Below are positions 22,552-32,395 of a stretch of 64,000 nt of DNA, piece after piece. The DNA lies in assembly GCA_019828595.1 (NCBI GenBank), contig JAHQRK010000013.1:1333501-1397500 (forward strand), written 5' to 3'. The position numbers were made by a program, and so were the translations under genes. This DNA comes from Aphanomyces cochlioides. Its lineage: Eukaryota; Oomycota; Saprolegniomycetes; Saprolegniales; Verrucalvaceae. Below the pieces are notes generated by a model. That model was not told where the DNA came from. It made no database searches and saw only the letters and a list, made by a program, of their open reading frames with translations. Each line of letters begins with the position of its first letter. Positions within the stretch are counted from its first letter, which is position 1.

Positions 22552-23268
22552 TTGTGTCAGCGCTGGCTAAGCGTTTCCCAAGATCCCATAGAGGGGAATG
22601 GACAAAAGATTGAAACCTATTGGTCTCGAGTGGCAGATATGTTCAACAGCGGAATCAATACAAGCAGCCCTTGCTATCGATCGTCTGTTTCATTGCAGCC
22701 TCACTGGAGTCAGCTGCAAGCTTCTGTGTCGAAGTTTTGTGGAGTCTACGCTGGAATAAGGCATCAAAGTCACTCAGGATGGAATGAAGAAATGCATGTT
22801 CAAGAGTCCTTAAAACGATACGCAATCAGAGATCCCAAAGGTGCTGTATTTTCTTACTCATCACCTTGGCACATATTGCGTGAGGCTCCTAAATGGCTGT
22901 CGTACTCTCAATTACACAGTTCATACATGAAGGGTAAAAGTGCCTCAAAAGACCACGAAAGTTCTTCGCTTAATGAAGAGTCACAAGCAGTCAAAATCGA
23001 TAAGACTGTATGCCTTGTTGGTAACAAGAAAGCAAAGCTGAATGAGGCTAACAACGCGTACCGTTAATCACAACTGTACGTGAATCGAAAGCTAGTTCAA
23101 GCGGCCGAAGAAAAAAATCGCATCATAAAGGATGATTTGGCAATTCGACTTTTTTCCCTGGATCCCGATTGTGAAGAATCAAAACAGTATTTCACGATCA
23201 AGAGCAAGCAATACTTGGCAGCACTGCGAAACGACTTGAAAGACATTGTTGACTCAGCTGGCGTCTAA
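22552..23268 (+). pseudogene. NAM-like transposon-associated protein, broken
   Basis: The first frame (22552-23067) carries the pattern of the plant and oomycete NAM-associated/Myb-like transposon proteins: CQRWLSVSQDPIEGN, then YWSRVADMFN, WSQLQASVSKFCGVYAG, and F-rich PWHILREAPKWL. After a stop at 23065-23067 another frame (23080-23268) gives the expected C-terminal helical region (DDLAIRLFSLDPDCEESKQY). Coding resemblance also extends a few codons upstream of 22552, but a stop precedes any ATG. The role is unknown; such proteins accompany DDE transposons. In the ancestral arrangement it lies between the copia fragment and Helitron copy 1. Confidence 0.6.
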
Positions 23269-23479
23269 TGTTTTGCTAATACATCTTGATTTCGACTCTG
23301 TTGTACAGCTGTACATACATCTCTCACAATTTTACATGTAAACTGAGTAGGCATGATCCATTACATCACGCTCAAATCGCATTTCCAAATTCGTTCCAGA
23401 TGTGCTCGATGAGGTCATGCTTGAGCATTCTGTGTTGTCGTGAATCACAAATGGCTCGAAATGTTTATCTCATTTGAAT

Positions 23480-23894
23480 ACTTGACGGAGGCCTTGGACA
23501 GGGATGCGAAATTGACAAAATGTAGAAGAAGAGTGAACAGGCGTTGGAGCAAAAGATATCTTCGAGACGAGAGACGTCCGTAGCATGGGTGGGAGTGACC
23601 TCGGCATCATCAACAAATAAGCAATGTCGGCAATACACAGTACGATGAGTTGAAACATCGAGGACATTGTATCCAAGTGAGTCGAATCCCAGAAGGATGC
23701 ACTTGGAACCGCGATCGTCGAGTTTGCGGCCAGAAAGATTGACTGCAAAGCATACTTGGCCAAATCGACGAATGTACGCCATATTTGGTGGACGTCCCAA
23801 GAAACATTCAATAGGAGTCTTGTTGCCCAGGTGAGTCGATGGCAAACGATTACGCAGGTAAGCGGCACACTTCAAGGCATCCAACCAGTAACCC
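23480..23894 (-). pseudogene. Copia integrase C-terminal segment, inverted
   Basis: Minus-strand frame with the conserved end of the copia integrase (ALKCAAYLRNRLPSTHLG, KTPIECFLGRPPN, RRFGQVCF). It follows on exactly from the copia frame that stops at 14957: with H2 and one TAA removed, and the 18.6-28.7 kb inversion undone, the reading continues without a gap. No reverse transcriptase or RNase H of this element was found in the window, so copia is truncated at its 3' side. Confidence 0.78.
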
Positions 23895-23897
23895 TTA

Positions 23898-23953
23898 GAC
23901 CCCGTTTCAAGTCAACGTAATTTGTGTAAGTTTCGATTTTGTCCCACTGTAGA
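23898..23953 (-). mobile_element. H2 right terminal repeat, displaced
   Basis: Contains the ACCCCGTTTCAAGTCAA repeat facing the one at 14958, flanked by TTA (23895-23897), the complement of the TAA at the left end. The last five bases, GTAGA, are the gypsy target duplication. Confidence 0.75.
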
Positions 23954-24162
23954 TGTAGCAAACTAGGCAGAGAAAGGCAAATTGTAGAATGAATTAGATC
24001 TCAACTTAACTCTAGCACATCCTTGTAACTTTAAGCCACATCCTATTGTCACATCGCTTTGGTTGGTGTTGAGGGGCGTTTACGCTAGTTTCCTAAGTCG
24101 TAAACTGCGTTACAGCATTCAGCCGAAGTCCTGAGCCAAACCGGTGGCTCAGGATCGCTACA
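23954..24162 (-). repeat. Gypsy 3' LTR (209 bp)
   Basis: Lies directly after the chromodomain end of the gypsy pol on the minus strand, begins TGTAGC and ends GCTACA, and nearly equals 17380-17593. Confidence 0.85.
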
Positions 24163-27100
24163 TCCTCCCCGTGACGTCCGGCGGTCGTCGGGAAAGACGG
24201 CGCTGGAGGTCTTGAACTAGCTGCTTGAAATGAACGACGTGCTTGATGTTCTTTGCGAGTTCCCATGTTGTTTCGCTTTCAGGTTGGCCATGCCACTTGA
24301 TGAGATATTCGAGCTTGCGATTGAATTGTCTCTGCTTCAAGAGGCGTTCGACGATGAAGAGTTCTTCACCAGTTGAGTCATCGAGTATGACGGGTGTTGC
24401 CTTGGGAATCGGTCAACTTGCAAATTTGGGATCGTTCGGTTGATAGTGTTTCAGGCGGTCGACATTGAAAACATCATGGAGTCTTGACATTGATCGAGGC
24501 AACTTCAGGCGCATTGCGTTTTCATTGATTTCTTCAATGACTTCAAAGGGGCCGATGAATCGGGGAACTAGTTTGGACGCCCATTGCGATCTAATTGTTG
24601 TGCATGCTTCAAGGGCAAATCGCGGGTTGCAAGGAGAACTTGATCTCCAACTTTGAAAGTTATGTTTTGAGCGCTTCTTGTCATAGAATGCCTTTTGTCT
24701 TGCTCGAGCCTTCTTCAAATTTTCTTGGGCAATCTTCAATATCTCTTGTCGTTCTTCAGAGAAGTTTTTGGCAAAGTCATTTGGAGGCATTATACTATCT
24801 ATTACAGGGTTTCGCAAAGTTCTTCCAGTGTCGATTTGAAATGGAGTGAGGCCAGTTGACGACTGAACAAGTCCTTGGTGAGCATACTCTATCGTGGGTA
24901 AATGGTCAACCCAATCTTCTCCAAGATAGGACACTTGGCAACGTAGAGCATCTTCTAGTGTTCGATTTTGGCGTTCAGTTGCTCCATCAGCTTGAGCACG
25001 GCCCGCAGTTGTCATGGCTTGCTTGATATTCATGATTTGCATGAGGGACTTCCAGAAATTACTTGTAAATTTTGGGTCTCGATCACTGATGATCACGCTT
25101 GGTAAGCCATGGTGGCGAACAACATGATCGAAAAACAACTTAGCGGTTTGCGGAGCATCGGCATTTGTTTGAGTTTGAATGTACTTAGCTCTTTTTGACA
25201 ATTTGTCAACAACAACTAAGATAGCATCGCACGACTTGGATAGAGGTAGTCCAGTGATCCAGTCTGCTGAAATAGTATGCCAGCATTCGTTAGGGGCTTG
25301 AATCGGAATCATTTTGCCATTGGCACGAAGACTATTTGTCTTGTATCGACTGCAAGTTTCACAAGTTGCAACATAAAGTTTGACATCTTCCAAGAGAGTA
25401 TCCCAGTAATACCACTGAGAAATACTTAGCAATGTTCGTCTTGTTCCGGGATGCGCAGCAATGCTTGAGTCATGAGCTTGAGAAATAACTTCAGCGCGCA
25501 GGATTACATCATTGGGAACATAAAGTCTCCATACTTGATCTTTCGAACGAAGGAAGTACAAGTCATCTTTTTGAACATATTTGTCTTGTATAGCAACAGA
25601 GATGTCTTTCTTGTAAGCTTTAATGTATCGCTCTTTCGTGTCTTGATCCATTTCGACTGTTGAATACGAAATTTGTCTTGAATGATTGATTACAAGTCGT
25701 TGCGGAGTGGAAGCACATTTTTGACTTGACAGATCCTCCCCCCAAAATGGAGTTCCAACGAGCTTGGTAAGTTCACGTGAGGGGAAACGGGATAAGTCAG
25801 GTGGAGTTTGCAAGGCATCAAGTCGTAGAGCGGCGTTTGCACAACGGATTCAGCAATTATGAACAGAAATCATCGTCGCAAAGTTTGAGGCATCTCGTGG
25901 AGGTCGCGAAAGCGCATCGGCAACGACATTAAGCTTGCCAGGCCGATGATGCAACACAAAGTCAAACGCACTGAAAAAGTCGAGCCATCGAGTCAACTTA
26001 GGCGTGAGAATAGGGGTTTCCATGAACCATTTACACGTGGAGTTGTCCGTGTAAATGTCGAACCGAGTACCATGAAGGTAGTGACGCCACTTGCCGAGTG
26101 CAAGCTTGATCGCGTAGAGTTCTTTTTCATGAGCAGGCCACTTGACTTCATGAGGGCCAAGTCGCTTAGACAAAAATGCGATCGGTCGATCATTGCTGTC
26201 CTTATCCAACTGGGATAGAACTGCTCCACAACAGTATCCTGAGGCATCAGTTGTTACGATGAAAGGCTTGTCGTAGTTGGGCAGTTGTAAAACTGGAGCT
26301 TATTGAAATGCAATCTTGATCGTTAAAAAGGCTTGTCGCTGATCTTCAGTCCATGACCACGGCGTTTTTGGCTTCATCAATTCACTTAAAGGGCGGACAA
26401 TGTCCGAAAACTTCGGAATAAACTTTCTGTAAAAGCTCGCAAATCCGATGAAACTCACTAAGTCTTTAGTGCACTTAGGTTCAGCCCATTGTTCGATTGC
26501 ACGAACTTTTGACTTGTCAACGTGTAAGCCGTCTTTGGAAATTGTGTGGCCGAGAAAATCGACTGAGTCGAGGGCAAAGGCACACTTAGACGGACGAGCG
26601 TACAACTTTTCAGCTCGTAAAACATCGCAAATTGCTTGAAGGTGATGGATGTGGTCGTCGATTGACTTAGAGACAACACAGATATCATCCATGTATACAA
26701 CGGCAAAGGGGAATTTATCGAAGAGGCGACGCATAAGTCGGGACCAAATTCCAGGCATTCCGGCCATTCCCATGGGAGCAACAACCCACTCATAGACTTC
26801 TCGATGAGTACGAAAGGCTGTGTATTTTCTTGCTTTTGGTTCAACAAGCATTTGGTGATATCCAGACGCTAAGTCGATCTTCGTAAAGACTTTGCTTCCA
26901 TGCATGCGATCAAATAAGTCTTCGATGTTTGGCAAAGGGATCTTTGGGATCACCGTTTGCGAGTTGACATATCGATAGTCAAGAACCCAACGTATTGGAG
27001 TGTCGGGAGTCGCTGTTCTCAGCCATTCGCTTCTTGACTTCATTTGGCCGTTTTCATCTTTCTTGGGGACTCCAAAGATATTCGAAACCCAGTCGCTGTT

Positions 27101-28717
27101 GGACAATTGAATCCATCCTTTTCTTTCAAGTTCGCTGATGAACTTGTCCAGAGATGCTTGCTCGACTTGAGATAGACGAAAAGGTGGTCGATATTGTGGC
27201 TTGGCATCTGGACGCATGGTCAAATCGAATTCAATTCCTCGTTTTGGAGGCAGTGCGTCGGGAAGTTCTTTAGGAAACACATCTTTATACTTTGTTAGGA
27301 GTGTTTTGATGGCAGGGTGAAGGTTTTCTTGAACTTCTTTGACTGTCGTAATCTTGAGAATCCATCCGTCGCTTGAGTTGTCGCTTTCTTCCTTGACTAC
27401 ACTTCCATTGATCGATAAAATCTTGTGATTTCTCCAATCCACAATGGGATTAAAGCGATGGAACCATGGTTGTCCCAAAATCACGTCAAAGTTCTTCGAA
27501 CCCAGATCCCATTCCGTAAACGGTAAGTTGGGAAAAGACATTCCTTCGAGAACGAGAGAACCTTCAGCTTCATTTACTCGTTTTACGCCAGAGTTTTGTC
27601 CGTCAAATCCTTCAATGATGGCTTCTTTTTCCCGAATGACTTGGTCACAGAGGCCAGGACGGCACAAAAGGTTTGTAGCACCGCTGTCAATTAAAATCTT
27701 TACTGGCTTTCCATCCAGTTGACCTTCTGAAATCATCAGTTGATTTTCCGTTGGGACTTCCTTGTACTTGCTTTGAGCAACGTGCGTATTGATCACTTCA
27801 ATTTCTTCTTCTTCATCGCTGTCTTCGGCTTCTTGAACTTGAACATTGTGTTGTCGGTTAGTTGGACGAGATGATTGCGTTCCAGAGAAAGTCACTGCTC
27901 TGTTGTTGTGGTTTGAACGGCGGAAATTGTTGTTTTGGTTGTTCTGGTGAAACCGTTGAGAGCTTCGGCAGACATTGCCGCACTTGTAGCAGGTTCGAGG
28001 ACCACGCTGAGAGTTTCGATTCATTTGCGCGTTATCGACTTCCATGTCATATTCGTCACGCTCTGGCTGCGGTTGACGGAAGGAAGAAAAATGTCTTCAG
28101 TCTTGATTGTTTGGTCGTTGTCGCTGGTCATTGCCTTGGTGATTGCGTTGGAATCGTAGTCTGTGGTGTTGGTCACGGCGTTGCTGGTGGCGGGAGTCTC
28201 TTCCATTGTTTCCGAGAGTGAAACTATGCGCTCGCTCAAAGTCTAGAGCTACTTGAATGGCTTCGGTTACTGATTCACATCTTCTATATTGAACTTCTTC
28301 TCTTGTTCTTGTTCGTAGGCCGCGTTGGAAAAAGGATATCTTGTCGCGCTCGGCCATGTCTTGGACTTGAGTGCAAATACGGCGGAACTTGCCGACATAG
28401 TCCATTAAATTGGCGCAGTTAGCTTGCTTCAACTCGTAGAGTTGGTCGCGGATGCGGTCTTGTAAGTCATCGGGCTCGAATTCATATCGGAGTTCTTCTT
28501 TGAGTTCGAGGAGTGTTTTTGGTGGTTCGCCACTTGTGCGTATGCGGTCTTGATACCAGGCTGCTGCTAAGCCCCGAAAGTTGGCTACGACCATGGCAAT
28601 GCATCTTGTATGCGTCTCTTGATTCAGTTTAGGGTCGATGTTTTTCGCCTTGAAATATGTGTTTACTTGATGTATGTATAGACTTATGCTTTCGTCCATT
28701 CTTCCGTAATACTTCGG
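24163..28717 (-). pseudogene. Ty3/gypsy chromovirus-type gag-pol, decayed
   Basis: Read 28717 to 24163 on minus the order is gag core (GRMDESISLYIHQ), remnant zinc knuckle (TCYKCGNVC), protease (LIDSGATNL), reverse transcriptase (VLDYRYVN, YMDD at about 26690), RNase H (YTDNSTCKWFM), integrase with HHCC and D,D,E core (ISDRDPKF, ATERQNRTLEDALR), and a C-terminal chromodomain (YLIKWHGQPESETTWE). All domains are colinear, but in-frame stops lie near 28097, 26300, 25850 and 24413; each could come from a Gln or Arg codon by a C-to-T change. The element is in a chromodomain-bearing gypsy lineage. The 5' end of gag is at 17976-18621 because of the large inversion. Confidence 0.88.
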
Positions 28718-28718
28718 C

Positions 28719-29348
28719 GACGACAAAATCAAGACAGCTGCCGATATTGACAGTATTATCAGTGCAGAAATCCCCGACAAGGAAAAGAATCCAAGACTGC
28801 ACGAAATTGTTGCAACCTGCATGATTCACAAATGCAGCGACCGATGCCTGGAAAACGGGAAGTGCAAGAAAAACTTTCCCAAAGCATACTGCAACGAAAC
28901 ATCAGAAGGCAGTGATGGATATCCACTCTACAGTCGTCGCCGCTCTTCGGCAGAGCGGCCCTCTGAGTATACCAACCAATATGTTATTCCGTACTGCCCA
29001 ACGTTGAGTGCCATGTTCGACAGCCACATCAATGTCGAGGCGTGTACAAGTATATCTGCAGTCAAGTACCTGTACAAGTACATCTACAAGGGCTCAGACC
29101 GCTCAAATTTTCAACTTGAGTCCGGAGAACTTGACGAAATCAAGCAATACCAAGATGCCCGCTATGTATCGTGCTGTGAGGCCCTCACACGCATTTTCTC
29201 TTTCGACATGTTCAAACGATCTCACGCTGTCGAGAACCTCGAAATACACTTGGAAGGTGAACAAGTTGTATGCATTCCTACCGACCGCCCGATGAGCCCT
29301 CAGGAATTGGCAAGGAGGAACCGGACGAAACTCACCGCGTTTTTTTAA
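28719..29348 (+). pseudogene. Helitron Rep protein, C-terminal part (copy 1)
   Basis: Continues the Rep reading from the inverted half. It carries the Rep tyrosine motif YLYKYIYKG (two Tyr on one helix, as in Helitron Y2 relaxases) and ends in TKLTAFF followed by TAA at 29346-29348. The amino acids after the stop, read through, match the next part of Helitron proteins (WNKKLRKWTSRKRGG), so the TAA is a nonsense change rather than the true end. Confidence 0.8.
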
Positions 29349-29524
29349 CTGTGCCGTGAAAACAGTGATTCACAAGCACTTGCGCGTGAATGTCTGTACC
29401 ATGATATCCCCGAGCATTTCGTATGGAACAAAAAGCTCCGCAAGTGGACATCACGTAAAAGGGGTGGTGATCGTATGATCGGGAGGATGCTGACGGTGTC
29501 ACCCCGCTCGGGAGACTGTTTTTT

Positions 29525-31489
29525 ATGCGAATGCTCTTATGCTACCGACGAGGTCCGACATCGCACGAAGATTTGCGAACCGTCAATGGCGTGGTTCATC
29601 AGACGTTCAAGTCAGCCGCACTTGCCCTTGGCTTTCTTGAAAATGACGAGGAATGGCTAACCTGCATGCGAGAAGCAACTGAAACAGCAACTCCCTATGA
29701 GCTCCGAACACTTTTTGTCAGTATTCTGATTCACTGTGAACCTGCGGACGCACGAGGGCTATGGAACAAATTCGAAGATGAAATGAGGCAAGATTTTCAC
29801 CGCATGTACCCCGACGATTCTCAAAAATCTACAGCTTTCGCAATTCAGGCTTTATCAAGATGCCTCGAGTCGAATGCATCAAGCTTGGATCGTTTTCCGG
29901 AGCTTCCACAGCTTGCACATTTCGAACAATATTTTGCTCTTGAGGAAACAAACAGGGGCCGTCAATCCAACCGATTAGTGGCTATGGAATCTTCGCACAA
30001 CCAAGAACAAATCCAAGGCATTTTGGAAGGCAAGTCTACGATGACCGAAGAGCACGAGGTCTTCTACAACGACGTTATGAGCGAGATTACGAAGGAAAGT
30101 ACTGTTCGAAGAGGCAAAGTATATTTTCTCGAAGGTGAGGGCGGCTCAGGGAAGACGTTCATCTCAAACATTTTACTGGCTCAAGTGCGCTCAATGAACA
30201 AAATTGCCTTGGCTGTTGCTTCGTCCGGACTTGCTGCTCTGAATTTGATCGGAGGTACAACTGCGCATTCGAGATTCTGTCTTCCAAGATCATTGCACGA
30301 GCTTAGCCGATGTGACGTTCGGAAGCAGTCACATCTTGCGGAACTTTTACGTCTCACAGAACTTATTATTTGGGACGAGTGTTCGATGATGCACAAGTAT
30401 GCTGTGGAGGCCGTTGATCACATGCTACAAGATTTGATGGACAACGCGCTTCCTTTTGGTGGAAAGGTCGTCATATTCTCGGGCGACTTCAAGCAAATGC
30501 TTCCAGTCATTTTGAAGGGCACACCTGGGCTAATCCTCGAAGCATGCTTGAAGAACAGCTACCTTTGGAGAAATATCACACAGTTTCATCTGACGGTGAA
30601 CATGAGGTTGACCAACAACAACTCAGAGAGTGTTCGAGAGTTTGCTGCATTGCTCAAGTCTATTGGTCATGGAACATACCCCACATGTACCGAACTCGGT
30701 GCCGATTACATTCGACTACCTGATGATTTGGCGATTCCATACAAGTCGCCTGATGATTTGGGGTCATTTTTAAACAACGTCTATCAAGACATGAACAACC
30801 TGCGCATCAATGCACTTAGATCGTACTTTGGATGTCGAGCTATCCTTGCACCCAAACACAGTGTTGTTGCTGACATCAACACAACACTTCTTGAGCGACT
30901 CACTTCCGACTGCGAAATGACATATTTGTCCGCCGATTCTGTTACTGACAAACCCAACTCGGACACAAATGCATGCGAGTTCCCCATCGAGTTTCTGAAT
31001 TCTATAGACATCAACAACTTCCCCAGCCACAAGTTGCATTTGAAAGTTGGTTGCCCCATTATTCTGCTTCGTAATTTGTGTACTTCGGAAGGCATGTGCA
31101 ACGGAACACGTTTAATTGTTCTTGAGCTGAAAACACGATGTATCAAGGCTCAAATTATGAACGGCTCCCACACGAACAAGATCGTTTCCATTCCCCGAAC
31201 TACTACAATTCACGATGGTGAGCAAAACAATTACCCATTTGAGCTACGCAGAAGACAATTTCCTGTTCAAGTTGCCTTTGCAATGACGATTCACAAGGCT
31301 CAAGGTCAAACGATTTCTCACGTGGGCGTCTACCTTCCAGAACCCGTCTTCTCGCATGGACAGCTTTACGTCGCCATGTCAAGAGCCCAAGCAAAAGGCA
31401 ACATTAAGTTTTTGGTCGCCAATGGACAGTACGATGGACTGCCTGGAATCTACACGAAAAACATTGTGTATCAAGAAGCATTACAATAG
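29525..31489 (+). CDS. Helitron Pif1-like helicase (copy 1)
   Basis: A 654-residue open frame, ATG at 29525. It is identical or nearly so to 36028-37992. Motifs in order: Walker A GEGGSGKT (residues 204-211), Walker B IIWDEC (D284, E285), FSGDFKQMLP, NMRLTNN, and the C-terminal motifs AMTIHKAQGQT and YVAMSRAQ typical of Pif1/RecD-type superfamily 1 helicases. In Helitrons this is the C-terminal half of one Rep-helicase polypeptide; here a stop and a one-base shift in a T-run near 29520 separate it from Rep. It may be translated alone or be inactive. Confidence 0.82.
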   Translation: MRMLLCYRRGPTSHEDLRTVNGVVHQTFKSAALALGFLENDEEWLTCMREATETATPYELRTLFVSILIHCEPADARGLWNKFEDEMRQDFHRMYPDDSQKSTAFAIQALSRCLESNASSLDRFPELPQLAHFEQYFALEETNRGRQSNRLVAMESSHNQEQIQGILEGKSTMTEEHEVFYNDVMSEITKESTVRRGKVYFLEGEGGSGKTFISNILLAQVRSMNKIALAVASSGLAALNLIGGTTAHSRFCLPRSLHELSRCDVRKQSHLAELLRLTELIIWDECSMMHKYAVEAVDHMLQDLMDNALPFGGKVVIFSGDFKQMLPVILKGTPGLILEACLKNSYLWRNITQFHLTVNMRLTNNNSESVREFAALLKSIGHGTYPTCTELGADYIRLPDDLAIPYKSPDDLGSFLNNVYQDMNNLRINALRSYFGCRAILAPKHSVVADINTTLLERLTSDCEMTYLSADSVTDKPNSDTNACEFPIEFLNSIDINNFPSHKLHLKVGCPIILLRNLCTSEGMCNGTRLIVLELKTRCIKAQIMNGSHTNKIVSIPRTTTIHDGEQNNYPFELRRRQFPVQVAFAMTIHKAQGQTISHVGVYLPEPVFSHGQLYVAMSRAQAKGNIKFLVANGQYDGLPGIYTKNIVYQEALQ

Positions 31490-32035
31490 GCAGGACTCCA
31501 TAAAACTTCATCCATAACTAACAAACGTTATCATGTTCTTACAAATATTTACACTGTGTTGTTGTGGAATTACCGTGACTTCCTGGATCAAGTCCAATTG
31601 CATCGTACCGATGAATTGGACGATAAATCCTCGAGATTAGCTAACCCCAAACTACGCACCTTATACTTAGATTCAACGTTACAGTATTACAAGAGGAAGA
31701 AGTACGTGGTTATCAACCAACGATGACCTCGATCTACTCATCGATCGCACAGATTGTGCAATCTGAACTTGGGTATATGATTTATCTCCTGACGAAAAAA
31801 AAAAATATTCGTCAGTCAACAGTAGCCAATCAGAATCCTCGGCGTTAACTTATTTTTTTACTTCGAACTGGGCCTGAATCAAATTCAAAATTCATAGTAT
31901 GGCTTCAAACGTTTCATGTGTGTGATCAAATCTTTGTTATTTCCAAAGCAAAACGCTCCACCCAGGGGCGTAGCCCTGGCCTCACCCTAGTCTATTACTT
32001 AAGGCTTTAACGCAACACGTAAGTACGAGAGTAAT

Positions 32036-32170
32036 TTTTACATACAAACGTCAAGTCAACAAATGAGCAATTTTTACATACAAACGTCAAGTCAACAAAT
32101 GAGCAATTTTTATATACTTTATCCAAGTACAAAATGAGCAATTTTTACATACAAACGCCAAGTCAAAAAA
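32036..32170. repeat. 36 bp subterminal minisatellite, Helitron copy 2
   Basis: About three and a half units with the same GAGCAATTTTTACATACAAA core as in copies 1 and 3. Confidence 0.7.
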
Positions 32171-32395
32171 AGAGTAATTTGAGACAAGTTCGTTCATGCA
32201 CCCATGATGCTGGACGTGGCAGTTGTCGATAATATTAATAGTCATTCCACATACAAAATGAAAATATATTGTCCTACTATTTAAAATAATACCTGCCAAA
32301 GGCGATTGAATGGCAGTTGAGTTTTTCTGGGACGATGCAAGGTGAGATGCATGTCTTAGGATAGCTTCACTCGGGCAGAAAAGGCCGCTGAATAA

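Larger units (their letters stand above)
28719..31990 (+). mobile_element. Helitron copy 1, 3' half
   Basis: Plus-strand continuation of the element whose start lies inverted at 22042-18622. It ends with an 18-base hairpin, CCAGGGGCGTAGCCCTGG, then CTAG at 31987-31990, the Helitron CTRR terminus. Copy 2 starts at the next base. Confidence 0.88.

Noticed and set aside
23465..23884. Separate copia element on the minus strand
   Set aside because: It continues exactly where the plus-strand copia at 14957 stops, and the TAA/TTA flanks pair up; one element split by insertion and inversion.
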